Notes under the pieces: generated by a model
What the model was told of the DNA's origin: nothing
The model's input: the letters and a program-made list of their open reading frames with translations, nothing else
Database searches by the model: none
DNA from: Candidatus Fischerbacteria bacterium RBG_13_37_8
Lineage (GTDB): Bacteria; Acidobacteriota; HRBIN11; MFGW01
Length of the DNA: 8,793 bases
Assembly (NCBI GenBank): GCA_001780385.1
Contig: MFGW01000168.1
Coordinates: 1,541 to 10,333, forward strand
Direction: 5' to 3'
Made by a program: the position numbers and the translations under genes
Part shown: in pieces, positions 1-6,782 of the stretch
Position numbering within the stretch: the first letter of the stretch is position 1
Layout of the letters: each line of letters starts with the position of its first letter

Positions 1-401
1 CTGCACCGGTTGTATTAAAACGCGGTAATGGCTCCTGTTCCGAATATACTTTTGTATATATTGCAATGAGCAGAGCTGCTGGACTGCCTGCACGTTACGT
101 AGGTTCAGTAGTAGTTCGAGGCGATGATGCTTCCATGGATGACGTTTTCCATAGATGGGTGGAAGTGTATTTGCCTAATTATGGTTGGATTCCTGTTGAT
201 CCCAGCGGCGGTGATGACCCATCACCCGCTTATCAAGCTGCATTTTTCGGACACCTCAGTAACCGTTTTCTTATTACTACACAGAATGCAGGAGGCTCCC
301 CTTATCTCGGCTGGACTTATAATTCTGATACCAAATGGCATTTCACCGGTACTTGTAAAGTTACCGAAGAACACTATGCAGAATGGGAACCTGTACCTTA
401 A
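1..401 (+). CDS. Transglutaminase-like cysteine protein, 3' fragment
   Basis: This is the C-terminal part of a gene that begins before the window. It reads in frame from base 3 with no start codon needed, giving 132 residues to the TAA stop. It carries the core of the transglutaminase-like (papain-fold) domain: the catalytic cysteine in GSCSEY (Cys12 of the fragment), then the typical SRAAGLPARYV stretch, the histidine in FHRWVEVYLP (His50), and the aspartate in GWIPVDPS (Asp66). Spacings of 38 and 16 residues fit the Cys-His-Asp triad. A tail of about 65 residues (FGHLSNRFL..., YLGWTYNS) follows, as in bacterial periplasmic members. Such proteins may act as proteases, amidases or crosslinkers; the substrate cannot be told. 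The ATG at 66 lies after the catalytic Cys, so it is not the true start. The gene is followed after 12 bases by the M1 peptidase gene, so the two are probably cotranscribed. Confidence 0.88.
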   Translation, partial: APVVLKRGNGSCSEYTFVYIAMSRAAGLPARYVGSVVVRGDDASMDDVFHRWVEVYLPNYGWIPVDPSGGDDPSPAYQAAFFGHLSNRFLITTQNAGGSPYLGWTYNSDTKWHFTGTCKVTEEHYAEWEPVP

Positions 402-413
402 ATATTTATTACT

Positions 414-2966
414 ATGAATTACTATTTAAAACACCTAATTTTCATTTGCATATTCGTGATTGGCAGCACGAATATATCCCTTTTTTCCTCAGAAATTACC
501 ATCAATGATGTGTTGATTCATTTTGAATCGGCAATTAAACAAAAAAATAAAGAATCCCTCCTCTCTGTCTTTCAAATATCTGGAAAAGAAGCTGAAAATC
601 GTGTGAATGAGTTTGCTAAAAAATATTTTGAAGAAATCACTTATAGCGAATTCTATCTTAACTATAAACTCCCTGAAAATACAGAAATGATGCCTGATAG
701 ACTTACTGCAAATGCAGTATTTCTTGATGGAGCGTTATGCGTAATCGAAGTATGGGACATCTTTTTTGTCAAAGACAATAATTCATTTCTTATTTCAAGA
801 ATTGAAAAAATAAGCAGAATTCCCCGTGTCAAGCGATATGTTCTCAATACAGATAAAATATTTGATTTGCGAAATCTTACCTTAAAAATTACCGATGGCG
901 AATTGCATTTCAAGCATGCTTACCTTATGAAAGAAGGAGAAACCGAAAAAGGTAGCATATTCCTGCTGATTGGCAGTGGTAAATTTACCCTGACACCGTC
1001 AGTAGAATATGAAACAGGTCAAATGAAATTAATCTCAGGAAAAGAATATTTCGATGATAAAATAGAACAGGCTATAATGGCAACTAATTCTTCTAATATA
1101 AAAGATCTGTTCACCTATGATTCAATGGTAATTCTTCATGAAACAGAAAAAATTTTACCCGAATTTATAAAAATGTGGGAAAAGGAAAAAGAAAATCAGT
1201 TGCAGCTTTCATGGCTGGAAGAAATTGATAAAAATGCTATCTGGAATTTTGCACTTGATGATGAAGCGATAAAGATAAAAATTAAGACAAAAAAATTTGG
1301 CATGCTTAATTATTATTACGGTCCAAATCTTCCTTTTCCAGTTCAATTATATAGGGAAAATCCTTATATTATCTATTCTTTTTATAATCCGCTTCAAAAA
1401 AAAGGACAGGCAATTCAATTTAATTTTGGGCTTCATTATAATGTTGATTATTATGATACTAAGGTGGATATTAATCCGGAAACTAATTTTTTTAAAGGAA
1501 CAACCTCCCTTGTTATTAAGAGTTTAATAGAGAATCTGAGTAATGTAGAGCTTAATCTGAATGATAAATGTACTATTACAGAAATTATTGACCAGGATTA
1601 TGAAACCCTGTTATATTTCCAAAATAATAGGAGCAGACTTATTAATGTGTATCTAAAGAAAGGAGTTCGGAAAAACGAAACGGTTACGCTTGAGATATCT
1701 TATTCAGGCATTATTATGCCTTCACGTCCATTTCAGGATTATATGCAGGATTCTTTGAGTGATAAGGAACCAAAACGTTATGTAGCAAAACAAATTTCAT
1801 TTTATGAAGGAAGTTTGTTCTGGTATCCTCAATCAATATTACCGGAATTTTCAAAAGGAAAAATAGAAATTGTGGTGCCCCCAGGATATTTTGCTCTTGC
1901 AACAGGTTCATTGAAATATAATGAAAATAAAGAACATTTTTCCAGATATGTCTTTGAATCGGAAGTGCCCGCCAAGCATTTCAGCCTTATGCTTACGAGA
2001 AATTCAAGTATTAATATAAAACAGTATAATTCCCTCAGACTTATTCTGGAACGGGGGAGCCCCGAAAAGGAAATATATGAAAAAGTAATAGAAATCTTGG
2101 ATTTTTATGAAAAATATATCGGGAAACTGTCTTTTCCAACACTCGATTTGTACTATCATTTTGATGAATTTAAAGGAGGATATGCACAGGCAGGTTTTAT
2201 CATTCTTATTAATAAACATCCTCTTACAAGAAAAGTGTTCCGCGGAAGTAATCCACTCGAATTTCCTCAGTTTGGTGATTTCTACCTGGCACATGAATTA
2301 GCTCATTTATGGTGGGGACATACAGTTAGTTATTTAACATATCAGGATCAATGGATATCTGAAGGATTAGCTCATTTTCTTGCAGCAAAATATATAGAAT
2401 ATTCAAAAGGAAAAGAAGCCTACTATGACCTGTTGAAAAAATTTTCAGATACAGCTAAAGAGAGAAAGGATTCAGGCCCTATTATCCTTGGCAGAAGATT
2501 GGGTCTTGTTAATAAAGATAACGATGCCTATAGCGCAATTGTATATAATAAAACAGCAGTAGTGCTGGCAATGCTTGAAGAATTTATAGGAGAAAATGCA
2601 TTCGTAAAAACCTTACAAGATTTTTATCAGAAATACCGTTTTCAATTTGCCAGTACCTATGATTTCATAACTATTGCTCAGCAAAATTGTCAATGTGGAC
2701 TTGGAAAATTTTTTACTGATTGGTATTATTCTTCAAATTATCCTCAAGTGCAGTTGAAAAAAAGTATTAGAAAAAATAGCGTTCAACTAAGCTTCCGGGT
2801 GATTCCAAGTTTTGTAGTTGCAGTGCCTGTAGATATATATTTTAAAGATGGATCTGATACCACGATAACATTTATAGTAGTACAACAAAATCAGAGAATA
2901 GAATCAGAATTTGATAAGGAAATTGATAAAATAATGATTAGGGAAATATACCCTTATAAATATTGA
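414..2966 (+). CDS. Exported M1-family (gluzincin) metallopeptidase, non-canonical
   Basis: 850 residues. A hydrophobic stretch at residues 5-25 looks like a Sec signal peptide, so the enzyme should act in the periplasm or outside the cell. Residues about 30-340 form an N-terminal extension I do not recognise. Residues about 345-545 resemble the M1 beta-saddle domain. The catalytic domain has HELAH (627-631) followed 18 residues later by Glu650 (WISEGLAHF), the HExxH-x18-E zinc site of gluzincins. Tyr711 in VYNKTAVVLAML matches the M1 transition-state tyrosine. The usual GxMEN motif is replaced by GGYAQAG (588-594), so the glutamate that binds the substrate amino terminus is missing. The protein ends in a short beta-rich domain (about 755-850) rather than the large helical ERAP1-type domain. 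The family hydrolyses peptides; true aminopeptidase activity is doubtful here. The ATG at 414 has no clear Shine-Dalgarno; it follows the transglutaminase stop by 12 bases. The 3' end converges on the M23 gene. Confidence 0.9.
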   Translation: MNYYLKHLIFICIFVIGSTNISLFSSEITINDVLIHFESAIKQKNKESLLSVFQISGKEAENRVNEFAKKYFEEITYSEFYLNYKLPENTEMMPDRLTANAVFLDGALCVIEVWDIFFVKDNNSFLISRIEKISRIPRVKRYVLNTDKIFDLRNLTLKITDGELHFKHAYLMKEGETEKGSIFLLIGSGKFTLTPSVEYETGQMKLISGKEYFDDKIEQAIMATNSSNIKDLFTYDSMVILHETEKILPEFIKMWEKEKENQLQLSWLEEIDKNAIWNFALDDEAIKIKIKTKKFGMLNYYYGPNLPFPVQLYRENPYIIYSFYNPLQKKGQAIQFNFGLHYNVDYYDTKVDINPETNFFKGTTSLVIKSLIENLSNVELNLNDKCTITEIIDQDYETLLYFQNNRSRLINVYLKKGVRKNETVTLEISYSGIIMPSRPFQDYMQDSLSDKEPKRYVAKQISFYEGSLFWYPQSILPEFSKGKIEIVVPPGYFALATGSLKYNENKEHFSRYVFESEVPAKHFSLMLTRNSSINIKQYNSLRLILERGSPEKEIYEKVIEILDFYEKYIGKLSFPTLDLYYHFDEFKGGYAQAGFIILINKHPLTRKVFRGSNPLEFPQFGDFYLAHELAHLWWGHTVSYLTYQDQWISEGLAHFLAAKYIEYSKGKEAYYDLLKKFSDTAKERKDSGPIILGRRLGLVNKDNDAYSAIVYNKTAVVLAMLEEFIGENAFVKTLQDFYQKYRFQFASTYDFITIAQQNCQCGLGKFFTDWYYSSNYPQVQLKKSIRKNSVQLSFRVIPSFVVAVPVDIYFKDGSDTTITFIVVQQNQRIESEFDKEIDKIMIREIYPYKY

Positions 2967-2968
2967 TA

Positions 2969-3871
2969 CTATTGAATGTATTCAAAATCCAGCATATAAT
3001 CAAGCGGATTAATAGTGTTCTGATTTCTCACTACTTCATAATGAAGATGAGGTCCTGTTGATTTTCCTGTATTGCCAACAAGGCCAATAATATCCCATCT
3101 TTTTACCTTTTGACCAGGCTGCACAAGGATTTTACTGAGATGCCCATAATTAGTGATAATACCATAACCATGATCAATGGTTACTATGTTGCCAATAACA
3201 GGCTTTTTGCCTGCAAAAATAACAGTACCATTGGCTGTTGAAGCTACTGCTTTGCCAAGAGGAGCAGTAATATCAATTCCCATGTGAAAATCTGCTGTGG
3301 CGGTAAAAGGATTTCTCCGCATTCCATAACCGCTCGATATAAAACCTTTTACAGGGGTAATAGATGGAGTAGATGCCAATAACAAATATTGCTTCTGAAA
3401 AGATTGCTCGAGTAATTTGAAATTTTGGCTTAGCTGATTTGAACTATTCTTGAGAGAGGTAATTTCTTGCATAGTTTTTGATTGAGGCATTCCTGTCATT
3501 TCAGAACTTCCCATACCACCGACTCCAGGATTTTCCATGAAAGCATCTGCTGGCTGTGTTATACCTGCCATAAGTTTGAGTTTCTTTGCTACAAATCCAA
3601 AATCTTCCATTTTCTTGGTAAGATCCACAATAGCTTTTTTATAAGAAGAATTTTCATCTTTTAATTTTTTATTTTCTGGAACCACCTTCTTAAGTTGCGC
3701 TACTGTATTTGCAAAATAAACATTGGAACAGCAAAGAATAATAAATGAAAGAAAGAATATTGCAATGCAGTAACAAAGAATATATATTTTCTTTCTGGAG
3801 ATGCTAAACTTCTTATAATTGGCCTGTGCATCCGGTACTACGATAATAGTAAAAAAACTATTCCTTCGCAT
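2969..3871 (-). CDS. Membrane-anchored M23 (LytM-type) peptidase with coiled coil
   Basis: 300 residues from the ATG at 3871. I prefer this start to an in-frame TTG at 3886 because a perfect GGAGG lies 6 bases upstream of the ATG and would overlap the longer coding region. A short basic cytoplasmic tail (VVPDAQANYKKFSISRKK) leads to one transmembrane helix (about 29-48). A heptad-rich probable coiled coil (about 55-90), a Met/Gly-rich linker and a second helical stretch (about 125-160) follow. The C-terminal M23 domain (about 180-295) keeps all zinc and catalytic positions: His196 and Asp200 in HMGID, His244 in YGHLS, and His275 and His277 in HLHYE. It is therefore likely an active peptidoglycan endopeptidase in the periplasm, anchored in the inner membrane, rather than a degenerate EnvC/NlpD-like activator. 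It lies 88 bases downstream of the small membrane protein gene on the same strand, so cotranscription is possible. Confidence 0.92.
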   Translation of the reverse strand: MRRNSFFTIIVVPDAQANYKKFSISRKKIYILCYCIAIFFLSFIILCCSNVYFANTVAQLKKVVPENKKLKDENSSYKKAIVDLTKKMEDFGFVAKKLKLMAGITQPADAFMENPGVGGMGSSEMTGMPQSKTMQEITSLKNSSNQLSQNFKLLEQSFQKQYLLLASTPSITPVKGFISSGYGMRRNPFTATADFHMGIDITAPLGKAVASTANGTVIFAGKKPVIGNIVTIDHGYGIITNYGHLSKILVQPGQKVKRWDIIGLVGNTGKSTGPHLHYEVVRNQNTINPLDYMLDFEYIQ

Positions 3872-3877
3872 TACTGA

Positions 3878-3882
3878 CCTCC
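3878..3882 (-). promoter_or_regulatory. Shine-Dalgarno of the M23 peptidase gene
   Basis: On the minus strand GGAGG stands 6 bases before the ATG at 3871 (spacer TCAGTA). It decides the start codon: the upstream in-frame TTG at 3884-3886 lies before this site and has no ribosome binding site of its own that I can see. Confidence 0.8.
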
Positions 3883-3959
3883 GCAAAACTATTACTTCTT
3901 ACCTTTTAAGCGTCTATTCAATTGTTAGTTTGTTAAATAAATCTCTTTTTATTGCTGTA

Positions 3960-4160
3960 TTATTCTTTCTTCTTTGAAACTAGATAATCTCTAATGTCGA
4001 GCAATACGAATACGATAGCAAATGCAAGACAGCCTATTGCGAATCTCCAAAGAGAAAGTGGAGGATACCAATTTTCAGGCGTACCATAAATTTTCTCAAT
4101 GGAGCCTAATACAAACGCTATACCAGCTAACAAAATCAATAGCAGGTAAATGTACCTCAT
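3960..4160 (-). CDS. Small two-helix membrane protein, unknown function
   Basis: 66 residues, function not recognised. Helix 1 spans about residues 3-20 (YLLLILLAGIAFVLGS). A polar loop with YGTPENWYPPLSLWR follows, then helix 2 (about 41-56, AIGCLAFAIVFVLL). The tail DIRDYLVSKKKE is charged and lysine-rich, which by the positive-inside rule should be cytoplasmic; the short hairpin topology would put both ends inside. The ATG is preceded by a G-rich AGGGGG only 4 bases upstream, an acceptable though close ribosome binding site. Two promoter-like blocks lie just upstream. Support for it being a real gene is the clean membrane-protein composition, the ribosome binding site, the promoter and its place in line with the M23 gene (88 bases downstream). 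It may be the first gene of a two-gene unit with the peptidase. It has no cysteine pair or other motif that suggests a catalytic role. Confidence 0.65.
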   Translation of the reverse strand: MRYIYLLLILLAGIAFVLGSIEKIYGTPENWYPPLSLWRFAIGCLAFAIVFVLLDIRDYLVSKKKE

Positions 4161-4190
4161 ATAACCCCCTATTATTAAATTTTAAGTCAT

Positions 4191-4220
4191 ATTCTATCAT
4201 AACTAATTTGACAATTGCAA
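4191..4220 (-). promoter_or_regulatory. Putative sigma70 promoter, proximal copy, for the small membrane protein
   Basis: On the minus strand TTGCAA (4215-4220), an 18-base spacer, then TAGAAT (4191-4196) preceded by TGA, giving an extended -10 (TGnTAGAAT). Transcription would begin near 4184, leaving a leader of about 24 bases that contains the ribosome binding site. An overlapping alternative is TTGTCA (4209-4214), 17 bases, TATGAC (4186-4191). The block is repeated 54 bases upstream. Confidence 0.45.
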
Positions 4221-4244
4221 GAGACTGACATATTTTAAAGCCAA

Positions 4245-4273
4245 ATTCTATCAAAATCCTTTTTGAATTGCAA
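4245..4273 (-). promoter_or_regulatory. Putative sigma70 promoter, distal copy of the same block
   Basis: On the minus strand TTGCAA (4268-4273), a 17-base spacer, then TAGAAT (4245-4250), again preceded by TGA. The ends are identical to the proximal copy (TTGCAATT... and ...TGATAGAAT) while the middle differs, so the two look like a diverged direct repeat. Apart from these two blocks, the 181-base gap between the kinase stop and the small gene (4161-4341) shows nothing convincing. Confidence 0.35.
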
Positions 4274-4341
4274 ATGTGAGTATAATTGCTATTTAACATG
4301 CTATTATATCTGAAATGTGATGTTACTACCCTACATATTGT

Positions 4342-6393
4342 CTATTGGAAGCGGAAAACAACGGTATATTCTCCTTTCGCTGCCTTTCCATTTATCGTGC
4401 CGGGTTTAAATTTCCACTGCTTTGCTGCTCTTATAGAAGCTTCTGCAAGGATTGGATCAGGTGCATAGACTATTTCTACGTTTTCAACCTGTCCTTTTTC
4501 TGAAACAGTCAATTTTAACGTTACATCACCTTTGCCTGCTGCACGGCTGGGCTTCTTCGGATATATTTTTTTGAGAGGCACAGGATTTTCTATCTTATCT
4601 GGTACTTTCGGTTTCTCTGGTTTCTTTTCAACTGGTGGAGGTTTAACCACTATTTTTTCAAGAGCTGCATTAAGTGTATTTTTTGCAGATATGCGCACTG
4701 TGGCAGTGCCTTCCCATGATTTATAGCCTTCTTTTTCAATCACGATGGTATATTTACCAGGAGAAAGATTGTTGATAGTAAGTGGTGTTGAACCAGCCAA
4801 TTTACCTCGCAGAAATACTTTGCTTTCCGATGGCTCTGAAAATATTTTAAGAGCAGCATATTGTACTTCTTTCACCGTTTTAAGCGGCATGGCAAACGTA
4901 ATACTATAGCTGACGGCTAAAGGAATTAATTCAATAGTATAATCATCATAACCTTCTGTTTTCAGTATCAATATATTAGTTGGTGATTCCAGATTACTAT
5001 CAAGTACGAAAGGAGTTGTACCCATTTGTGTATCATTTTGATACACTTCAGCACCTTCAGGCACACTGAGAACAGTAATGGTGAATTGGTTCTCTTGTTC
5101 AGCCAGGTTTTGCTTTGTTTTCGTTGTTTTTTGAGTTTCTTTTAGAAGTTTTGAAAGCGGCAGTTTTGCCGTGCTTCTCAGGAAAAATAATACTACTGCC
5201 AACGTACCGATCAATACAATAACTGCTATGGGTATGATAAGCCATGATTTCTTTTTCCTTGGTTTCGGCGGTTCAATGCTTTCTACCGGTTCTTCTACTA
5301 TGACGGTGTCAGTTTCTTCTAATTCAATTATTTCATCTTCCGGAGGCAAATCAGGTTCAGGAACTTCTTCTTTTTCTTCTTCCGTAAAGAGTGGAGTAGT
5401 AATTAAGGTAGATTTTGCATCTTCTTCTATAAATGTTTCTTCAAGATTAATATCTTCTTCACCAATAATTTTTTCTTCAATTTCATCTTCCTGCATGATT
5501 GCGGTTTTTTCGAGGAATGAAGGTACATCATGAGATACTTCAAGACTTGCATATTGCATTTTTGGGAATATTAATTCAAGGTCCTTTGCAAATAAGGAAG
5601 CGGTCGGATAGCGTTTCGCAGGTTCTTTTGCTAATGCTTTAGTAAATACTTTTTCCCATGAATCTGGAATGAATCCAAGTTCATTAAGATTTGATGGTAT
5701 ATCCGGCTCATCGTAAGCTATTCTTGTAATAATGCCTGTTATGGTATCTGCAGTGAAGGGAATTTTTCCTGTAATAGCTTCATATACAATGACAGCCAGG
5801 GAAAAGATATCTACCCGGTGATCTATTTTTTTACCTAAAATTTGCTCGGGCGCCATATAATAGGGAGTACCTATTACTTTTCCTTCCTTTGTTGTTCTTA
5901 TATTTGCAAAGAGGGCAATGCCAAAGTCTAATATTTTTGCTTGCAATTCCTGCGTGATTAATATGTTCGCAGGTTTAATATCCCTGTGTATTACTCCCTG
6001 GGCATGTGCATAGTCTAATGCTTGCGAAACTTGCAGAATAATTGAAAGAAAATTCCCTATTATGAAAGATTGCTTGGTTTGCTCCAGCCATTGATTTAAT
6101 GGTATTCCATTGATATATTCCATGCATATGAAAGAAATATCTCCGCATTCTCCCGCATCATAAATAATGGCAATATTAGGATGATTTAATGTCCCAGCAA
6201 TCTGGGCTTCTTTATAAAATCTCTTTGAAAATTCTTCCGTGTCTTCGTCAAAAATAAAATCTTTTTTCAGGATTTTTAAAGCGACAGGTCTTTTAATAAA
6301 TGGATCGTATGCTTTATATACAATACCAACACTCCCCTGACCTAATATCTCGGTTATCTCATATCTGCCTATTTTATCCGGAATATCTTTCAT
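4342..6393 (-). CDS. Transmembrane Ser/Thr protein kinase with PEGA repeats and TonB-like C-terminus
   Basis: 683 residues. The N-terminal Hanks-type kinase domain (about 11-270) looks catalytically complete: glycine loop GQGSVG (18-23), Lys40 in VALKIL, HRDIKPAN with Asp138, DFG with Asp156, and APE with Glu183. It is an RD kinase with threonines in the activation loop, so autophosphorylation is likely. Residues about 295-375 are a strongly acidic linker (runs of Glu), then PRKKK and one transmembrane helix (about 385-406). Outside the cytoplasm follow two PEGA-type beta domains (about 437-492, with PEGA at 445-448, and about 511-566, with EPSES and GKYTIVIEKEGY), a Pro/Lys-rich segment (584-615), and a TonB C-terminal-like domain (about 618-683, ending LAEASIRAAKQWKFKPG...NGKA...VVFRF). 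It presumably senses an envelope or cell-wall state and phosphorylates cytoplasmic targets. It has its own promoter. The stop lies 181 bases before the next gene on the same strand. Confidence 0.93.
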   Translation of the reverse strand: MKDIPDKIGRYEITEILGQGSVGIVYKAYDPFIKRPVALKILKKDFIFDEDTEEFSKRFYKEAQIAGTLNHPNIAIIYDAGECGDISFICMEYINGIPLNQWLEQTKQSFIIGNFLSIILQVSQALDYAHAQGVIHRDIKPANILITQELQAKILDFGIALFANIRTTKEGKVIGTPYYMAPEQILGKKIDHRVDIFSLAVIVYEAITGKIPFTADTITGIITRIAYDEPDIPSNLNELGFIPDSWEKVFTKALAKEPAKRYPTASLFAKDLELIFPKMQYASLEVSHDVPSFLEKTAIMQEDEIEEKIIGEEDINLEETFIEEDAKSTLITTPLFTEEEKEEVPEPDLPPEDEIIELEETDTVIVEEPVESIEPPKPRKKKSWLIIPIAVIVLIGTLAVVLFFLRSTAKLPLSKLLKETQKTTKTKQNLAEQENQFTITVLSVPEGAEVYQNDTQMGTTPFVLDSNLESPTNILILKTEGYDDYTIELIPLAVSYSITFAMPLKTVKEVQYAALKIFSEPSESKVFLRGKLAGSTPLTINNLSPGKYTIVIEKEGYKSWEGTATVRISAKNTLNAALEKIVVKPPPVEKKPEKPKVPDKIENPVPLKKIYPKKPSRAAGKGDVTLKLTVSEKGQVENVEIVYAPDPILAEASIRAAKQWKFKPGTINGKAAKGEYTVVFRFQ

Positions 6394-6412
6394 ATTAGTC
6401 CATTCTAATCAT

Positions 6413-6441
6413 ATTGTAGTAGATAAATTCATCAGAGTCAA
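6413..6441 (-). promoter_or_regulatory. Putative sigma70 promoter of the kinase gene
   Basis: On the minus strand TTGACT (6436-6441), a 17-base spacer and TACAAT (6413-6418). Each box differs from consensus at one position. Transcription should begin near 6406, giving a short leader of about 13 bases with only a weak GGA before the ATG at 6393. Confidence 0.55.
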
Positions 6442-6548
6442 TCAAGTACCCGGTATATTATTGAAAAAATTAATAACCCGAAAGTAAAAAGCAAGACTTT
6501 TTTCTTAAAAATTGTTAAGATAGATTTTTGCTACAGTTGGATGAAATT

Positions 6549-6732
6549 ATGACGGTTGATTATTTATGTCTCTCTGATTTGCATCTCGGTGAAGCTGAAG
6601 GATTGTTGTATCATAAAGATAATCTTAATATTAATAAATTACTTGTAATGAAGATAGCAGAAATTGCATCACAAAATTGTGTATGTTGCTTATCCCCATT
6701 ATGTTTACATGAATGAAACAGGAAGATTATAG
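6549..6732 (+). pseudogene. Remnant of a metallophosphoesterase gene, internally deleted
   Basis: The reading frame from the ATG at 6549 starts MTVDYLCLSDLHLGEAEGLL, the N-terminus of calcineurin-like metallophosphoesterases, with the first metal motif DxH (Asp10, His12). It runs on for about 43 residues, then loses resemblance and stops at 6716. In the next frame, from about 6682, the DNA reads VAYPHYVYMNETGRL and stops at 6730-6732. This looks like a C-terminal tail of the same kind of protein. The central motifs (GD, GNHD, GHTH) are absent, so no active enzyme can be made. The simplest reading is a gene whose middle was deleted with loss of frame. The N-terminal assignment is fairly firm; that the C-terminal piece belongs to the same gene is my inference. 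The rest of 6394-6782 holds the kinase promoter and a probable promoter for the STT3 gene. Confidence 0.55.
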
Positions 6733-6733
6733 T
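6704..6733 (+). promoter_or_regulatory. Possible promoter of the STT3-family gene
   Basis: TTTACA (6704-6709), an 18-base spacer and TATAGT (6728-6733), each one mismatch from sigma70 consensus. Transcription would begin near 6740, about 43 bases before the ATG at 6783. It sits within the end of the phosphoesterase relic. In AT-rich DNA such matches also arise by chance. Confidence 0.35.
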
Positions 6734-6782
6734 AAAAAAATACTTGCTCATCGTGCTACATTTATAGGAAAATAATAAAAAC

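Noticed and set aside
124..417. 97-residue frame over the transglutaminase fragment
   Set aside because: It overlaps a frame with clear transglutaminase motifs and has no family resemblance.
4208..4236. Plus-strand promoter TTGACA, 17 bases, TATTTT
   Set aside because: The -35 box is perfect but no plus-strand gene follows; it would only transcribe against the 3' end of the kinase gene, and it overlaps the minus-strand promoter block. Chance in AT-rich DNA or an antisense start cannot be separated here.
4251..4266. Hairpin TCAAAA-TCCT-TTTTGA as a kinase terminator
   Set aside because: The stem is six base pairs, mostly A-T, and no T-run follows on the minus strand, so it does not look like an intrinsic terminator.
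5171..5533. 120-residue plus-strand frame rich in serine
   Set aside because: It is the reverse-strand shadow of the glutamate-rich linker of the kinase (GAA/GAT codons read as TTC/ATC and shifted to serine codons); no start signals.
6503..6520. Inverted repeat TCTTAA, 6 bases, TTAAGA before the phosphoesterase relic
   Set aside because: Short and AT-only apart from one pair; could be an operator but nothing else supports it.
6713..6775. 20-residue reading frame starting MKQEDYSKK
   Set aside because: No ribosome binding site, no recognisable features, and it overlaps the phosphoesterase relic in another frame.
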